NCBI GenBank assembly: GCA_902475455.1
Contig: CABRZO010000048.1
Coordinates: 1 to 13,634, forward strand
Source of the DNA: an uncultured Eubacteriales bacterium
GTDB taxonomy: Bacteria > Bacillota > Clostridia > Oscillospirales > Oscillospiraceae
DNA length: 13,634 bases
Direction: 5' to 3'
Positions 1 to 5,864 of this stretch are shown here, piece after piece. A program made the position numbers and the translations under genes. The notes beneath the pieces were generated by a model. The model did not search any database and was not told where the DNA came from. It saw only the letters and a list, made by a program, of their open reading frames with translations. The first letter of the stretch is position 1; each line of letters begins with the position of its first letter.

Positions 1-1307
1 TGGAGCTGAAGAACAACGTGAAGCGGGCCTGGTGGAAGAAGTTCGTCCAGGAGAACCCCTACAACGTGGGCCTGGACGCCGCCATCCTGATGAACCCCCA
101 GACCTGGGTGGCCTCCGGCCATCTGGCGGGCTTCAGCGATCCCCTGATGGACTGCAAGCAGTGCCACGAGCGGTTCCGGGCCGATAAACTGATCGAGGAC
201 TGGTGCGCCGAGAACGGGGTGGAGCTGGAGAAGCCCATCGACGCCTTCAGCCAGAACGAGATGGCGGATTTCATCGAGGCCCATCAGATTCCCTGCCCCA
301 CCTGCGGCAAGCACGACTGGACCGACATCCGGCAGTTCAACCTGATGTTCAAGACCTTCCAGGGTGTCACCGAGGACGCCAAGAACACCGTCTATCTGCG
401 GCCCGAGACCGCCCAGGGCATTTTTGTCAACTTCCCCAACATCCAGCGCACCACCCGGAAGAAGCTGCCCTTCGGCGTCTGCCAGATCGGCAAGAGCTTC
501 CGCAACGAGATCACCCCGGGCAACTTCACCTTCCGCACCCGGGAGTTTGAGCAGATGGAGTGCGAGTTCTTCTGCCAGCCCGGCACGGATCTGGAGTGGT
601 TCCAGTACTGGCGCAACTTCTGCCACCAGTGGCTGCTGGACCTGAATATGACCGACGAGAACCTGCGGCTCCGGGACCATGCCCAGGAGGAGCTGTGCTT
701 CTACTCCAAGGCCACCACCGACTTCGAGTACCTGTTCCCCTTCGGCTGGGGCGAGCTCTGGGGCGTGGCGGACCGCACCGACTACGACCTGACCCAGCAC
801 CAGAACACCTCCGGCAAGGATCTCACCTACTTCGATCAGGAGACCGGGGAGCACATCATCCCCTACGTCATCGAGCCCTCCCTGGGCGCCGACCGGGTGA
901 CCCTGGCCTTCCTCTGCGACGCCTATGACGAGGAGGTTGTGGGCCAGGACAAGAACGGCAAGGACGACGTCCGGGTGGTCATGCACTTCCACCCCGCCCT
1001 GGCCCCCTTCAAGGCCGCGGTGCTGCCTCTGAGCAAGAAGCTGGCTCCCAAGGCCCAGGAGATCTACTCCGAGCTCAGCAAGTATTTCATGGTGGACTAC
1101 GACGACGCCGGCAGCATCGGCAAGCGGTACCGCCGGGAGGACGAGATCGGCACCCCCTTCTGCGTCACCGTGGACTTCCAGACCGTGGGGGACGAGAACA
1201 CCCCCGCCGACAACGCCGTCACCATCCGGGACCGGGATACCATGGAGCAGGTGCGAGTGCCCATTTCTGAGCTGAAGAGCTGGATTGAAGAGCGTATCGC
1301 CTTCTGA
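1..1307 (+). CDS. glyS: Glycyl-tRNA synthetase, dimeric class II type (5' truncated by window edge)
   Basis: Charges tRNA-Gly with glycine using ATP in the cytoplasm. The reading frame is open from base 3, so the gene begins upstream; a GTG at 18 is internal. Roughly 25-30 N-terminal residues are probably missing, judged from the family length of about 460. Visible marks are two CxxC pairs (nt 153-164 and 294-305), class II motif 2 with FRNEI (about nt 498-512), motif 3 with EPSLGADR (about nt 873-896), and a C-terminal anticodon-binding domain from about nt 990 ending in the WIEERIAF tail. This is the single-chain alpha2 enzyme, not the alpha2beta2 GlyQS form. Arginine is mostly CGG and glutamate GAG, but the last 60 nt contain the only CGT and only GAA codons in the visible gene. 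That tail is repeated downstream at 1468-1529, suggesting the end of the gene was exchanged by recombination. Confidence 0.97.
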   Translation, partial: ELKNNVKRAWWKKFVQENPYNVGLDAAILMNPQTWVASGHLAGFSDPLMDCKQCHERFRADKLIEDWCAENGVELEKPIDAFSQNEMADFIEAHQIPCPTCGKHDWTDIRQFNLMFKTFQGVTEDAKNTVYLRPETAQGIFVNFPNIQRTTRKKLPFGVCQIGKSFRNEITPGNFTFRTREFEQMECEFFCQPGTDLEWFQYWRNFCHQWLLDLNMTDENLRLRDHAQEELCFYSKATTDFEYLFPFGWGELWGVADRTDYDLTQHQNTSGKDLTYFDQETGEHIIPYVIEPSLGADRVTLAFLCDAYDEEVVGQDKNGKDDVRVVMHFHPALAPFKAAVLPLSKKLAPKAQEIYSELSKYFMVDYDDAGSIGKRYRREDEIGTPFCVTVDFQTVGDENTPADNAVTIRDRDTMEQVRVPISELKSWIEERIAF

Positions 1308-1309
1308 GT
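1248..1309 (+). repeat. Direct repeat copy A: live 3' end of glyS
   Basis: These 62 bp, from CAGGTGCGAGTGC through the stop codon plus two bases, recur at 1468-1529 with six substitutions. Five of the six are synonymous in the glyS frame; the sixth changes the penultimate residue from Ala to Ser. This copy is joined in frame to the body of glyS and supplies its final residues. It contains the gene's only GAA and only CGT codons, where copy B has GAG and CGC. Confidence 0.9.
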
Positions 1310-1467
1310 GTTCCGGATTTTCGTGGCACCTGCTCCATGCTCCGCCGCCGGTGGCGGCGTACAAGGGTTTCCGGAGGAAACTCTTGCCGCAGGCGGGATT
1401 GATTCCCGCCGAGGAAGTGAAATTAGCCCGGGTCCCCAAAGGGAATGAAAATTCCCCTTTGGGAGTG
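1310..1467. other. Hairpin-rich spacer between the two glyS tails
   Basis: This 158-bp insert-like segment holds three hairpins: CGCCGCC/GGCGGCG at 1343-1359, GGCGGGA/TCCCGCC at 1392-1410, and CCCAAAGGGAAT paired with ATTCCCCTTTGGG (one bulged C) at 1435-1463. Near its left end, 1326-1339 is a perfect 14-bp inverted copy of glyS nt 1241-1254. I see no gene in it; the short frame through it has no ribosome binding site and only runs into copy B. It resembles a small non-autonomous dispersed element or the scar of a larger excised one. That reading is an inference, because no second copy lies in this window. Confidence 0.55.
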
Positions 1468-1529
1468 CAGGTGCGAGTGCCTATCTCTGAGCTGAAGAGC
1501 TGGATTGAGGAGCGCATTTCCTTCTGAGT
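1468..1529 (+). pseudogene. Direct repeat copy B: orphan 3' end of glyS
   Basis: A second copy of the last 62 bp of glyS, encoding QVRVPISELKSWIEERISF and a TGA stop, with no gene body attached. Its codons (GAG, CGC) look more like the rest of glyS than those of the live tail do. It also sits directly next to the strong hairpin at 1533-1589. It is therefore a candidate for the original, displaced gene end. It has no start codon or ribosome binding site of its own. Confidence 0.8.
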
Positions 1530-1532
1530 TTT

Positions 1533-1589
1533 GCAGACTGAATTGACAAGGCCCCGGCCGTCCCCTGGACGGCCGGGGCCTCAGTCTGC
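1533..1589 (+). terminator. Strong composite hairpin, probable glyS transcription end
   Basis: An inner perfect 14-bp GC stem (1550-1563 with 1567-1580) sits inside an outer 9-bp stem GCAGACTGA/TCAGTCTGC (1533-1541 with 1581-1589), with an 8-nt bulge on the left side. It lies just after orphan copy B. No clear T-tract follows on the plus strand, so it may act as a 3' end stabiliser or a processing site rather than a textbook intrinsic terminator. Confidence 0.6.
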
Positions 1590-1778
1590 GGAAAACAATC
1601 GGTTACGACGGTTTCACAGAATTCCCTCCTCCCAAGAGGGGAGCAGGCTATTTCTTTTCCCCGTCAAATGTGGTAAGATGTCTTTTACCGGCGGAACTTT
1701 AACTGCTTTGCCTCGCCGGAGTTGAGTCTGAGAGCCTGGGCCGGATTCCCGCCGGCCCACATTTGGAGCGTGATTTTG
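1590..1778 (+). promoter_or_regulatory. Leader region with two hairpins before the TerB-like gene
   Basis: This gap holds a 6-bp stem CCGGCG/CGCCGG with a 20-nt loop (1688-1719) and an 8-bp stem TGGGCCGG/CCGGCCCA (1737-1744 with 1752-1759). The second ends six bases before the GGAG ribosome binding site at 1765-1768. Its palindromic nature argues that 1722-1778 is untranslated leader rather than coding from the TTG at 1722. I could not assign a convincing promoter. Confidence 0.4.
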
Positions 1779-2396
1779 ATGCTGCTGGGTAAATCCCACA
1801 ACCTGTTTGACCGGGCGGAGCAGGCCTATGACCGGGCCATCCACCTGATCCGCAATCTGGACGAATCCTTTCAGTCCGCCGCCTTCCAGAACGACCCGGA
1901 GGAACGCTACGATACCCGGGTTACCCTGTACCAGTTCGACGTGATTTTGCAGGCTATCCTGCTGCGGATGGCCTTGATCGACGGGAATTTCCACCGGCTG
2001 GAGCGGCGGCTTATCGACAAGATCACCCATTACGGAGACCTGCTGGTCTACCTGCGCAAGGAGACCGATGGGGAGCTGGCGCTGTCCTGGGACAAGATCG
2101 ATGATCTGTCGGAGCAGGACCGGGAGCAGCTGATGGCCCGGCTGCCGGAGATCCTGGACCGGACCTGCAACAGCTTTGTACTCCCCCTGGCCCTGGTGGA
2201 CGGGGCGGTGGACTCCATTGACTTTCTGGAGCGGCTGGAGCGGGAACTGCGGGAGATCGCCCTGAGCCTCAGCGACGTGGACGGCCAGAGCCGCCAGGCG
2301 GAGCAGCAGGCCTATGCGGATATGCTGGAGCACCTGCTCACCGACCGCTGGCAGCGGATCAAGGAGGAGGCCCGGGAGCCGGAGCCGGCGGAATGA
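1779..2396 (+). CDS. TerB-like helical protein of unknown function
   Basis: A soluble, charged, almost entirely helical protein of 205 aa with no signal peptide or membrane segment. Residues 57-82 (LLRMALIDGN, then an ERRLID helix) fit the TerB/DUF pattern of an aliphatic helix, a D-G turn and an acidic helix, and a second LVDG turn at 139-142 may start a second half-repeat. TerB-type domains are linked to tellurite-resistance and membrane-stress modules, but no partner gene lies here, so no function is assigned. The ATG at 1779 was chosen because GGAG lies 10 nt upstream; TTG at 1776 or 1722 and GTG at 1770 are in-frame alternatives. The C-terminus is rich in Glu and Pro. The gene looks monocistronic, ending at the terminator 2565-2599. 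Confidence 0.7.
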   Translation: MLLGKSHNLFDRAEQAYDRAIHLIRNLDESFQSAAFQNDPEERYDTRVTLYQFDVILQAILLRMALIDGNFHRLERRLIDKITHYGDLLVYLRKETDGELALSWDKIDDLSEQDREQLMARLPEILDRTCNSFVLPLALVDGAVDSIDFLERLERELREIALSLSDVDGQSRQAEQQAYADMLEHLLTDRWQRIKEEAREPEPAE

Positions 2397-2469
2397 GTCG
2401 GAGGAATTGAATAAACTGTATGGCCCCTGGCCGGGCCTTGACAGAGGCTGTTGCCGAATAGAAAATCCC

Positions 2470-2557
2470 TGTCATTCTGAGCCCCAAGGGGGGCGAAGAA
2501 TCTTTCTCGCAAGGGCAAATACAAAGAAAAGATCCTTCGCTGACGCTCAGGATGACA
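2470..2557. repeat. MITE-like palindromic intergenic repeat (TGTCATTCTGAGC type)
   Basis: An 88-bp imperfect palindrome. The left arm runs TGTCATTCTGAGC, 10 nt, GCGAAGAATCTTT; the inverted right arm runs TGTCATCCTGAGC, 4 nt, GCGAAGGATCTTT. Each 13-nt block differs at only one base. The centre (2507-2527) is AT-rich and unpaired, and the left arm has a small nested GCCCC/GGGGC hairpin. This sequence type recurs in intergenic DNA of many unrelated bacteria and behaves like a non-autonomous mobile palindrome. No clear target-site duplication is visible. Confidence 0.75.
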
Positions 2558-2564
2558 AAAACAG

Positions 2565-2599
2565 GGCTGTTGCACTGGTTGCAACGGCCTTTGTTTTTT
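2565..2599 (+). terminator. Intrinsic terminator of the TerB-like gene
   Basis: A 10-bp stem GGCTGTTGCA/TGCAACGGCC (one G-U pair) with a 5-nt loop is followed by TTTGTTTTTT at 2590-2599. It lies just beyond the palindromic repeat and closes transcription from 1779-2396. Confidence 0.8.
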
Positions 2600-2646
2600 G
2601 GTCTCCCTCCGGTTCGGGCGGTAGCGGAGCGGCCCCGGGGAAAGAA

Positions 2647-2675
2647 TGAAAATCCTCGCCCCCGGGCCTTATAAT
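2647..2675 (+). promoter_or_regulatory. Candidate sigma-70 promoter for the 92-aa protein
   Basis: A perfect -10 hexamer TATAAT lies at 2670-2675. The -35 at 2647-2652 (TGAAAA) is weak, at 17-bp spacing. Transcription would start near 2682, about 40 nt before the ATG at 2722 and after the upstream terminator. An imperfect GGCCCCGGGG/CCCCCGGGCC inverted repeat (2631-2668) overlaps the promoter. Confidence 0.45.
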
Positions 2676-2721
2676 TTTGCCGGTTTTGGGACATACTGCC
2701 ACTGAAAGGAAGTGGTTTCCA

Positions 2722-3000
2722 ATGGTAAAAGGTATTTCCCGCCGGGTCATCGTGGTCCGGGCCCCGGACCCCAGATTTTTTGAACAGGCGGTGTTCTTCC
2801 TCCGGGAGGACGCGCTGCATCAGGAGGGAGTCACCGCCGACCAGGTGCTCTCCGAGGCCAAGCGGGTGGCCGCCGGCTATATCCGCCGCAGCAAGTCCGA
2901 CACCCCAAAGAAAAAAGCCATTCCCGCCGGGGCCCGATGGTGCGCCCTGGGGGCCGCCGCCGCCAGTCTGATCTGGGGCGTATTTTCCTGTTTTTTGTGA
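2722..3000 (+). CDS. Small tail-anchored protein of unknown function (92 aa)
   Basis: I do not recognise a named family with confidence. Residues 1-30 form a basic start (MVKGISRRVIVV) followed by a DPRFFEQAVFFLREDAL segment. Residues 31-58 look helical (VTADQVLSEAKRVAAGYI), then comes a Lys-rich linker (about 59-66). Residues 70-92 are a hydrophobic stretch ending VFSCFL at the very C-terminus, consistent with a single membrane-spanning tail anchor and a cytoplasmic N-terminal part. The ATG at 2722 was chosen over the TTG at 2677 because AAAGGAAG lies about 9 nt upstream and the candidate -10 box overlaps the earlier start. Coding-like base use and a promoter support it as real. It stands alone between a terminator and the cupin gene's promoter region. 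Confidence 0.7.
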   Translation: MVKGISRRVIVVRAPDPRFFEQAVFFLREDALHQEGVTADQVLSEAKRVAAGYIRRSKSDTPKKKAIPAGARWCALGAAAASLIWGVFSCFL

Positions 3001-3003
3001 GCG

Positions 3004-3057
3004 CCGGGCCGCCGGCGCCCCCGGCCCGGACCCATGGTCCGGAGGGTGGCGCCCTCC
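3004..3057 (+). terminator. Cluster of GC hairpins after the 92-aa gene
   Basis: A perfect 8-bp stem CCGGGCCG/CGGCCCGG (3004-3011 with 3022-3029) and a 6-bp stem GGAGGG/CCCTCC (3041-3046 with 3052-3057) follow within 60 nt of the stop codon. There is no T-tract directly after them, so termination here is only a possibility. The rest of the gap to 3261 holds the candidate promoter below and no gene I can support. Confidence 0.35.
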
Positions 3058-3156
3058 CCGGCACTTCGTCGTTTTGCACAAAAAAAGCCGCGGTTTTTCT
3101 CCATCCTCCAGACGAAAATCTTACGACTCTGCAGCCACCAAATATGCTAGTTCCCC

Positions 3157-3185
3157 TTGCATCCAACCCAAATGTGTGCTAAACT
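3157..3185 (+). promoter_or_regulatory. Candidate extended -10 promoter for the cupin-dehydrogenase pair
   Basis: TTGCAT at 3157-3162 and TAAACT at 3180-3185 are 17 bp apart, with TGC directly before the -10 giving an extended -10 element. This would leave a leader of about 70 nt before the cupin ATG at 3262. Both hexamers match the consensus only partly. Confidence 0.35.
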
Positions 3186-3261
3186 GAACATGGTAGTTAA
3201 TCGGGGGAAACAAATTTTTCTTCCGCAATGTAACAACTATTTTGGAAAGGAAGTCATTTCT

Positions 3262-3639
3262 ATGGCACAGTATCTGATTCAGCGCGCCGAGGGTACCGAG
3301 GGCAGCAGCGTCTACACCTACACCGCTCCCGGTCACAACGCTTGCACCCCCACCCGTCTGTTTGACCCCGCCGGCGGCCCCAACGGCGTTGACGGCACCA
3401 AGATGATCATGGGCATCACCCACTTTGAGCCCGGCGGAGGCTGCGACTACGGCGCCAATCCCCTGGAGTCCATCTACTACATCCTGAAGGGCGAGATGAC
3501 CCTGAAGACCGAGACCGAGGAGACCGTCCTCCACGCCGGCGACTGCTTCAAGTGCTGCGGCGGCTGCCCCAAGAGCGTGACCAACACCGGCGACACCGTC
3601 ACCGACATGCTGGTCTGCCTGCTGCCCCCTCAGGCCTGA
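3262..3639 (+). CDS. Single-domain cupin-fold protein lacking the canonical metal histidines
   Basis: A compact 125-aa protein with one cupin barrel. Motif 1 lies at residues 57-78 (PGGG, ESIYYILKGEM) and motif 2 at 92-110 (AGDCFKCCGG, then CPKSVTNTG). The fold signatures are clear, but the HxH of motif 1 is replaced by CDYGAN and the motif 2 His by a CPKSV stretch. Only Glu69 of the usual metal set remains. Seven cysteines (28, 61, 95, 98, 99, 102, 119) stand out, four of them within eight residues. It may bind metal through Cys, or be a non-metal sugar-binding or isomerase cupin. The start is set by GGAAAGGAAG 8 nt upstream. It probably forms an operon with the dehydrogenase 71 nt downstream, so a shared small-molecule substrate is likely but not identified. 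Confidence 0.85.
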   Translation: MAQYLIQRAEGTEGSSVYTYTAPGHNACTPTRLFDPAGGPNGVDGTKMIMGITHFEPGGGCDYGANPLESIYYILKGEMTLKTETEETVLHAGDCFKCCGGCPKSVTNTGDTVTDMLVCLLPPQA

Positions 3640-3658
3640 TTTTTTCCCCAGTTTCATC

Positions 3659-3678
3659 TGCCGTCCGGGGGGACGGCA
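3659..3678 (+). other. Hairpin in the cupin-dehydrogenase gap
   Basis: A perfect 8-bp stem TGCCGTCC/GGACGGCA with a GGGG loop lies between the two genes and is not followed by a T-tract. It could protect the upstream mRNA half or set different levels of the two products. Confidence 0.45.
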
Positions 3679-3710
3679 CTGAATAAAAACAAGTAAAAGG
3701 AGTCTTTATT

Positions 3711-4583
3711 ATGCCTAAAGTGTATTCTGGCGATCTGACCAAGATGTTTGATATCGCTGGCAAGAAGGCTATGATCTTCGGCGGCGCCGGCGGCTTCGGC
3801 GAGGCCATTGCCGAGGGCTATGCCGCCAACGGCTGCTCCGTCTGCATCTCTTCCCGCAGCGAGGACAAGCTGAAGGCTGCCGTGGAGCGCATCTCCGCCA
3901 AGGCTGCCCCTGGCGTGAAGGTCATGTACATGGCCGGCGACGCCGGCGACGAGGAGTTCGTCAAGAAGTGCCTGGCGGTTGTCACCGGCGCTGAGGGCCT
4001 GGGCGGCTGCGACATTCTGGTCAATGCCCAGGGCATCAACAAGAAGATGTGGTCCTATGAGATCGACACCGAGTATTTCGAGAAGATGCTGCACACCAAC
4101 ATCACCTCTCTGATGCTGACCTGCAAGTACTTCGGCAACTGGATGAAGGATCACAACCTGGACGGCGATGAGTATGTCGCCCCCGAGGCTGGCCAGCCCA
4201 ACACCAACAAGGGCTATGGCAAGATCATCAACTTCGGTTCCGTCCGTGGCATCCGCGCCGTGGCCAACGGCGGCGGCGGCAACGTGCCCTACAACACCAC
4301 CAAGGGCGCTGTCGAGATGCTGACCAAGGCCTTCGCCGCTGACCTGCGTCCCAACGTCCAGGTCAACGCCATCGGCCCCACCATCACCTATACTCCCATG
4401 ATGGTCGGCATCCTGCCCCCCGATGAGAACGTCCGTAACGGCATCGCCGGCTCTCTGCCCGCCATGCGTATCGGCTATGAGATCGACGTGGTCGGCCCCG
4501 CCATCTTCCTGGCCTCCGCCGCCTCCGACATGGTCACCGCTACCACCATCTATCCCGATGGCGGCCTGGTGGCTACCTCCTGA
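3711..4583 (+). CDS. Short-chain dehydrogenase/reductase, gluconate 5-dehydrogenase/KduD-like
   Basis: A 290-aa classical SDR oxidoreductase. The nucleotide-binding GGAGGFG is at residues 24-30, the NAQG motif at 105-108, Asn130, Ser177 (FGSVRG) and the YNTTK pair Tyr194/Lys198, so the full Asn-Ser-Tyr-Lys set is present. Strand beta-2 ends in SSRSED, without the Asp typical of NAD-specific enzymes, so NADP(H) is the likelier cofactor (inference). A longer loop at about 148-170 and a glycine run at 187-190 lie near the active site and may set substrate choice. The nearest relatives I recognise act on sugar acids such as gluconate or 2-deoxygluconate; the true substrate is not known. AAAGGAG 9 nt upstream fixes the start. 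It follows the cupin gene and ends at a strong terminator. Confidence 0.88.
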   Translation: MPKVYSGDLTKMFDIAGKKAMIFGGAGGFGEAIAEGYAANGCSVCISSRSEDKLKAAVERISAKAAPGVKVMYMAGDAGDEEFVKKCLAVVTGAEGLGGCDILVNAQGINKKMWSYEIDTEYFEKMLHTNITSLMLTCKYFGNWMKDHNLDGDEYVAPEAGQPNTNKGYGKIINFGSVRGIRAVANGGGGNVPYNTTKGAVEMLTKAFAADLRPNVQVNAIGPTITYTPMMVGILPPDENVRNGIAGSLPAMRIGYEIDVVGPAIFLASAASDMVTATTIYPDGGLVATS

Positions 4584-4612
4584 TTCTCACATCGGAATCA
4601 AGCCAAAGTTTA

Positions 4613-4647
4613 TGGCGCACCGCAGTTTCTGCGGTGCGCCATTTTTT
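4613..4647 (+). terminator. Intrinsic terminator of the cupin-dehydrogenase operon
   Basis: A perfect 13-bp stem TGGCGCACCGCAG/CTGCGGTGCGCCA with a TTT loop (4613-4641) is followed by six T at 4642-4647, 30 nt after the dehydrogenase stop codon. Confidence 0.93.
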
Positions 4648-4687
4648 GTCCCGGGAGACGGTCCGGGGGAACGCTCTGGACCACAAA

Positions 4688-4723
4688 CAAGCGGGGCTGT
4701 TGCGTCAGCAACAGCCCCGCTTG
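4688..4723 (-). terminator. Intrinsic terminator of the sugar kinase gene, usable in both directions
   Basis: A perfect 16-bp stem (4688-4703 with 4708-4723) with a GTCA loop lies 5 nt beyond the kinase stop codon. On the minus strand it runs into TTTGTGG; on the plus strand it is followed by TTATTTT. It therefore blocks traffic from both converging units and backs up the terminator at 4613-4647. Confidence 0.88.
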
Positions 4724-4728
4724 TTATT

Positions 4729-5718
4729 TTACCCCAGTCGGGCCAGCACCTGGTCCAAGGAGGGCATGGCGGGAATGGCCCCTGGCTGCTCCACGCAGAG
4801 GCTGGCGGCGGCGTTGGCAAACCGGCCCATCTCCGTCAGCTCCGCCAGGGTCAGCTCCTCCGCCCGCTTGCCGCTGCGGGCCACCTGGAACAGGAAGGCC
4901 CCCCAGAAGCAGTCCCCGGCCCCGTTGGTGTCCGCCACCCGGCATTCATAGCCCGGAATCAGGGCGTCGCCCTCCCGGCAGCGGAGATAGGCTCCCTGGC
5001 TGCCCAGGGTCACCGCCACCACCTGGACCCCCCGGTCCATCAGCTTTTGGGCGGCCTGGGCCGGGTCGGAGCGGCCGGTGAGCAAAAAGGTCTCCTCGTC
5101 GGAGAGCTTCATCAGGTCCGCATAGGGCACAAGCCCCCGCATTTGGCGCACCGCCGCCGCCTCGCTGCGCCAGAGGGAGGAGCGGTAATTGGGGTCGTAG
5201 GAGATCATGGCCCCGTGGGTTTTGGCCCGCTTCAGGGCGGAAAAGGTGGTGTCCCGGCTGGGCTGGTCGGTGAGGGACAGGGATCCCACATGGAACAGGG
5301 CGGCGTGGTCCAGCAGGGCGGGGTTCAGCTCCTCGCTGCGGAGCTTGGTGTCGGCGCCGGGTTTCCGGGCAAAGGAGAAGGAACGCTCCCCGGCCTCGTT
5401 GACGTTTACGAAGGCCAGGGTGGTGAAGTAGTGCTTATCCGCCACCAGCCCCGAGGGGTCCACTCCTTCGCGTTCCAGCACCGAGCGGAGAAAGGCCCCG
5501 TGCATATCGGCTCCTACCTTGCCCAGAAAGCCGCTGCGGCCCCCCAGGCGGCTCACCGCCACCGCCACATTGGCGGGGGCGCCCCCGGGGTTCTGGGCAA
5601 ACAGGGTCTGTCCCTGGGGATCGGTGCCCTGACAGGTGAAATCGATGAGGATCTCCCCCAGGGCCACCAGATCATAGCGGCCGGTATCGGCAAAAGGCAG
5701 CTGTGTTTGATTGGTCAT
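4729..5718 (-). CDS. PfkB-family carbohydrate kinase, fructokinase-like
   Basis: A 329-aa ribokinase/PfkB-fold kinase that phosphorylates a sugar with ATP in the cytoplasm. Signature 1 is GGAPANVAVAVSRLGG at residues 45-60 and signature 2 is DTNGAGDCFWGAFL at 263-276, with catalytic base Asp269 and the anion hole GAGD. The GEILIDF start, the FLGKVG segment (64-69) and YDPNYR (174-179) are typical of bacterial fructokinases (ScrK/CscK type). 2-dehydro-3-deoxygluconate or another ketose remains possible. The Asn in DTNGAGD replaces the more common Thr. AGGAGG about 9 nt upstream fixes the start. It lies downstream of the agu regulator on the same strand, but a hairpin terminator between them suggests separate transcription. 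Its short upstream region shows no clear promoter. Confidence 0.92.
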   Translation of the reverse strand: MTNQTQLPFADTGRYDLVALGEILIDFTCQGTDPQGQTLFAQNPGGAPANVAVAVSRLGGRSGFLGKVGADMHGAFLRSVLEREGVDPSGLVADKHYFTTLAFVNVNEAGERSFSFARKPGADTKLRSEELNPALLDHAALFHVGSLSLTDQPSRDTTFSALKRAKTHGAMISYDPNYRSSLWRSEAAAVRQMRGLVPYADLMKLSDEETFLLTGRSDPAQAAQKLMDRGVQVVAVTLGSQGAYLRCREGDALIPGYECRVADTNGAGDCFWGAFLFQVARSGKRAEELTLAELTEMGRFANAAASLCVEQPGAIPAMPSLDQVLARLG

Positions 5719-5774
5719 AATCCATTCCTCCTGTATCGGCGGTCCGGGCGGCCCGCCCTGGTTTGGCGTGGTTG

Positions 5775-5807
5775 GAAAAGGGCCGGCCCGGCATTCGGGT
5801 CGGCCCT
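5775..5807 (-). terminator. Terminator after the LuxR-type regulator gene
   Basis: On the minus strand a 12-bp stem AGGGCCGACCCG/CGGGCCGGCCCT with one A-C mismatch and a 5-nt loop (5807 down to 5779) is followed by TTTT at 5778-5775. It lies in the 146-nt gap between the regulator and the kinase. Confidence 0.7.
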
Positions 5808-5864
5808 GAAAAAAGTATAGAAGTCTTAGCGCCCGGTGTCAATGGCCGGCGGGGCAGATTCCCC

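Noticed and set aside
1285..1527. An 80-aa frame starting inside the glyS tail and ending in copy B
   Set aside because: No ribosome binding site; it starts inside glyS in another frame, crosses three hairpins and only recreates the orphan tail.
1722..1778. N-terminal extension of the TerB-like protein from TTG 1722
   Set aside because: No ribosome binding site before the TTG, and the stretch contains a hairpin leading up to the GGAG that serves the ATG at 1779.
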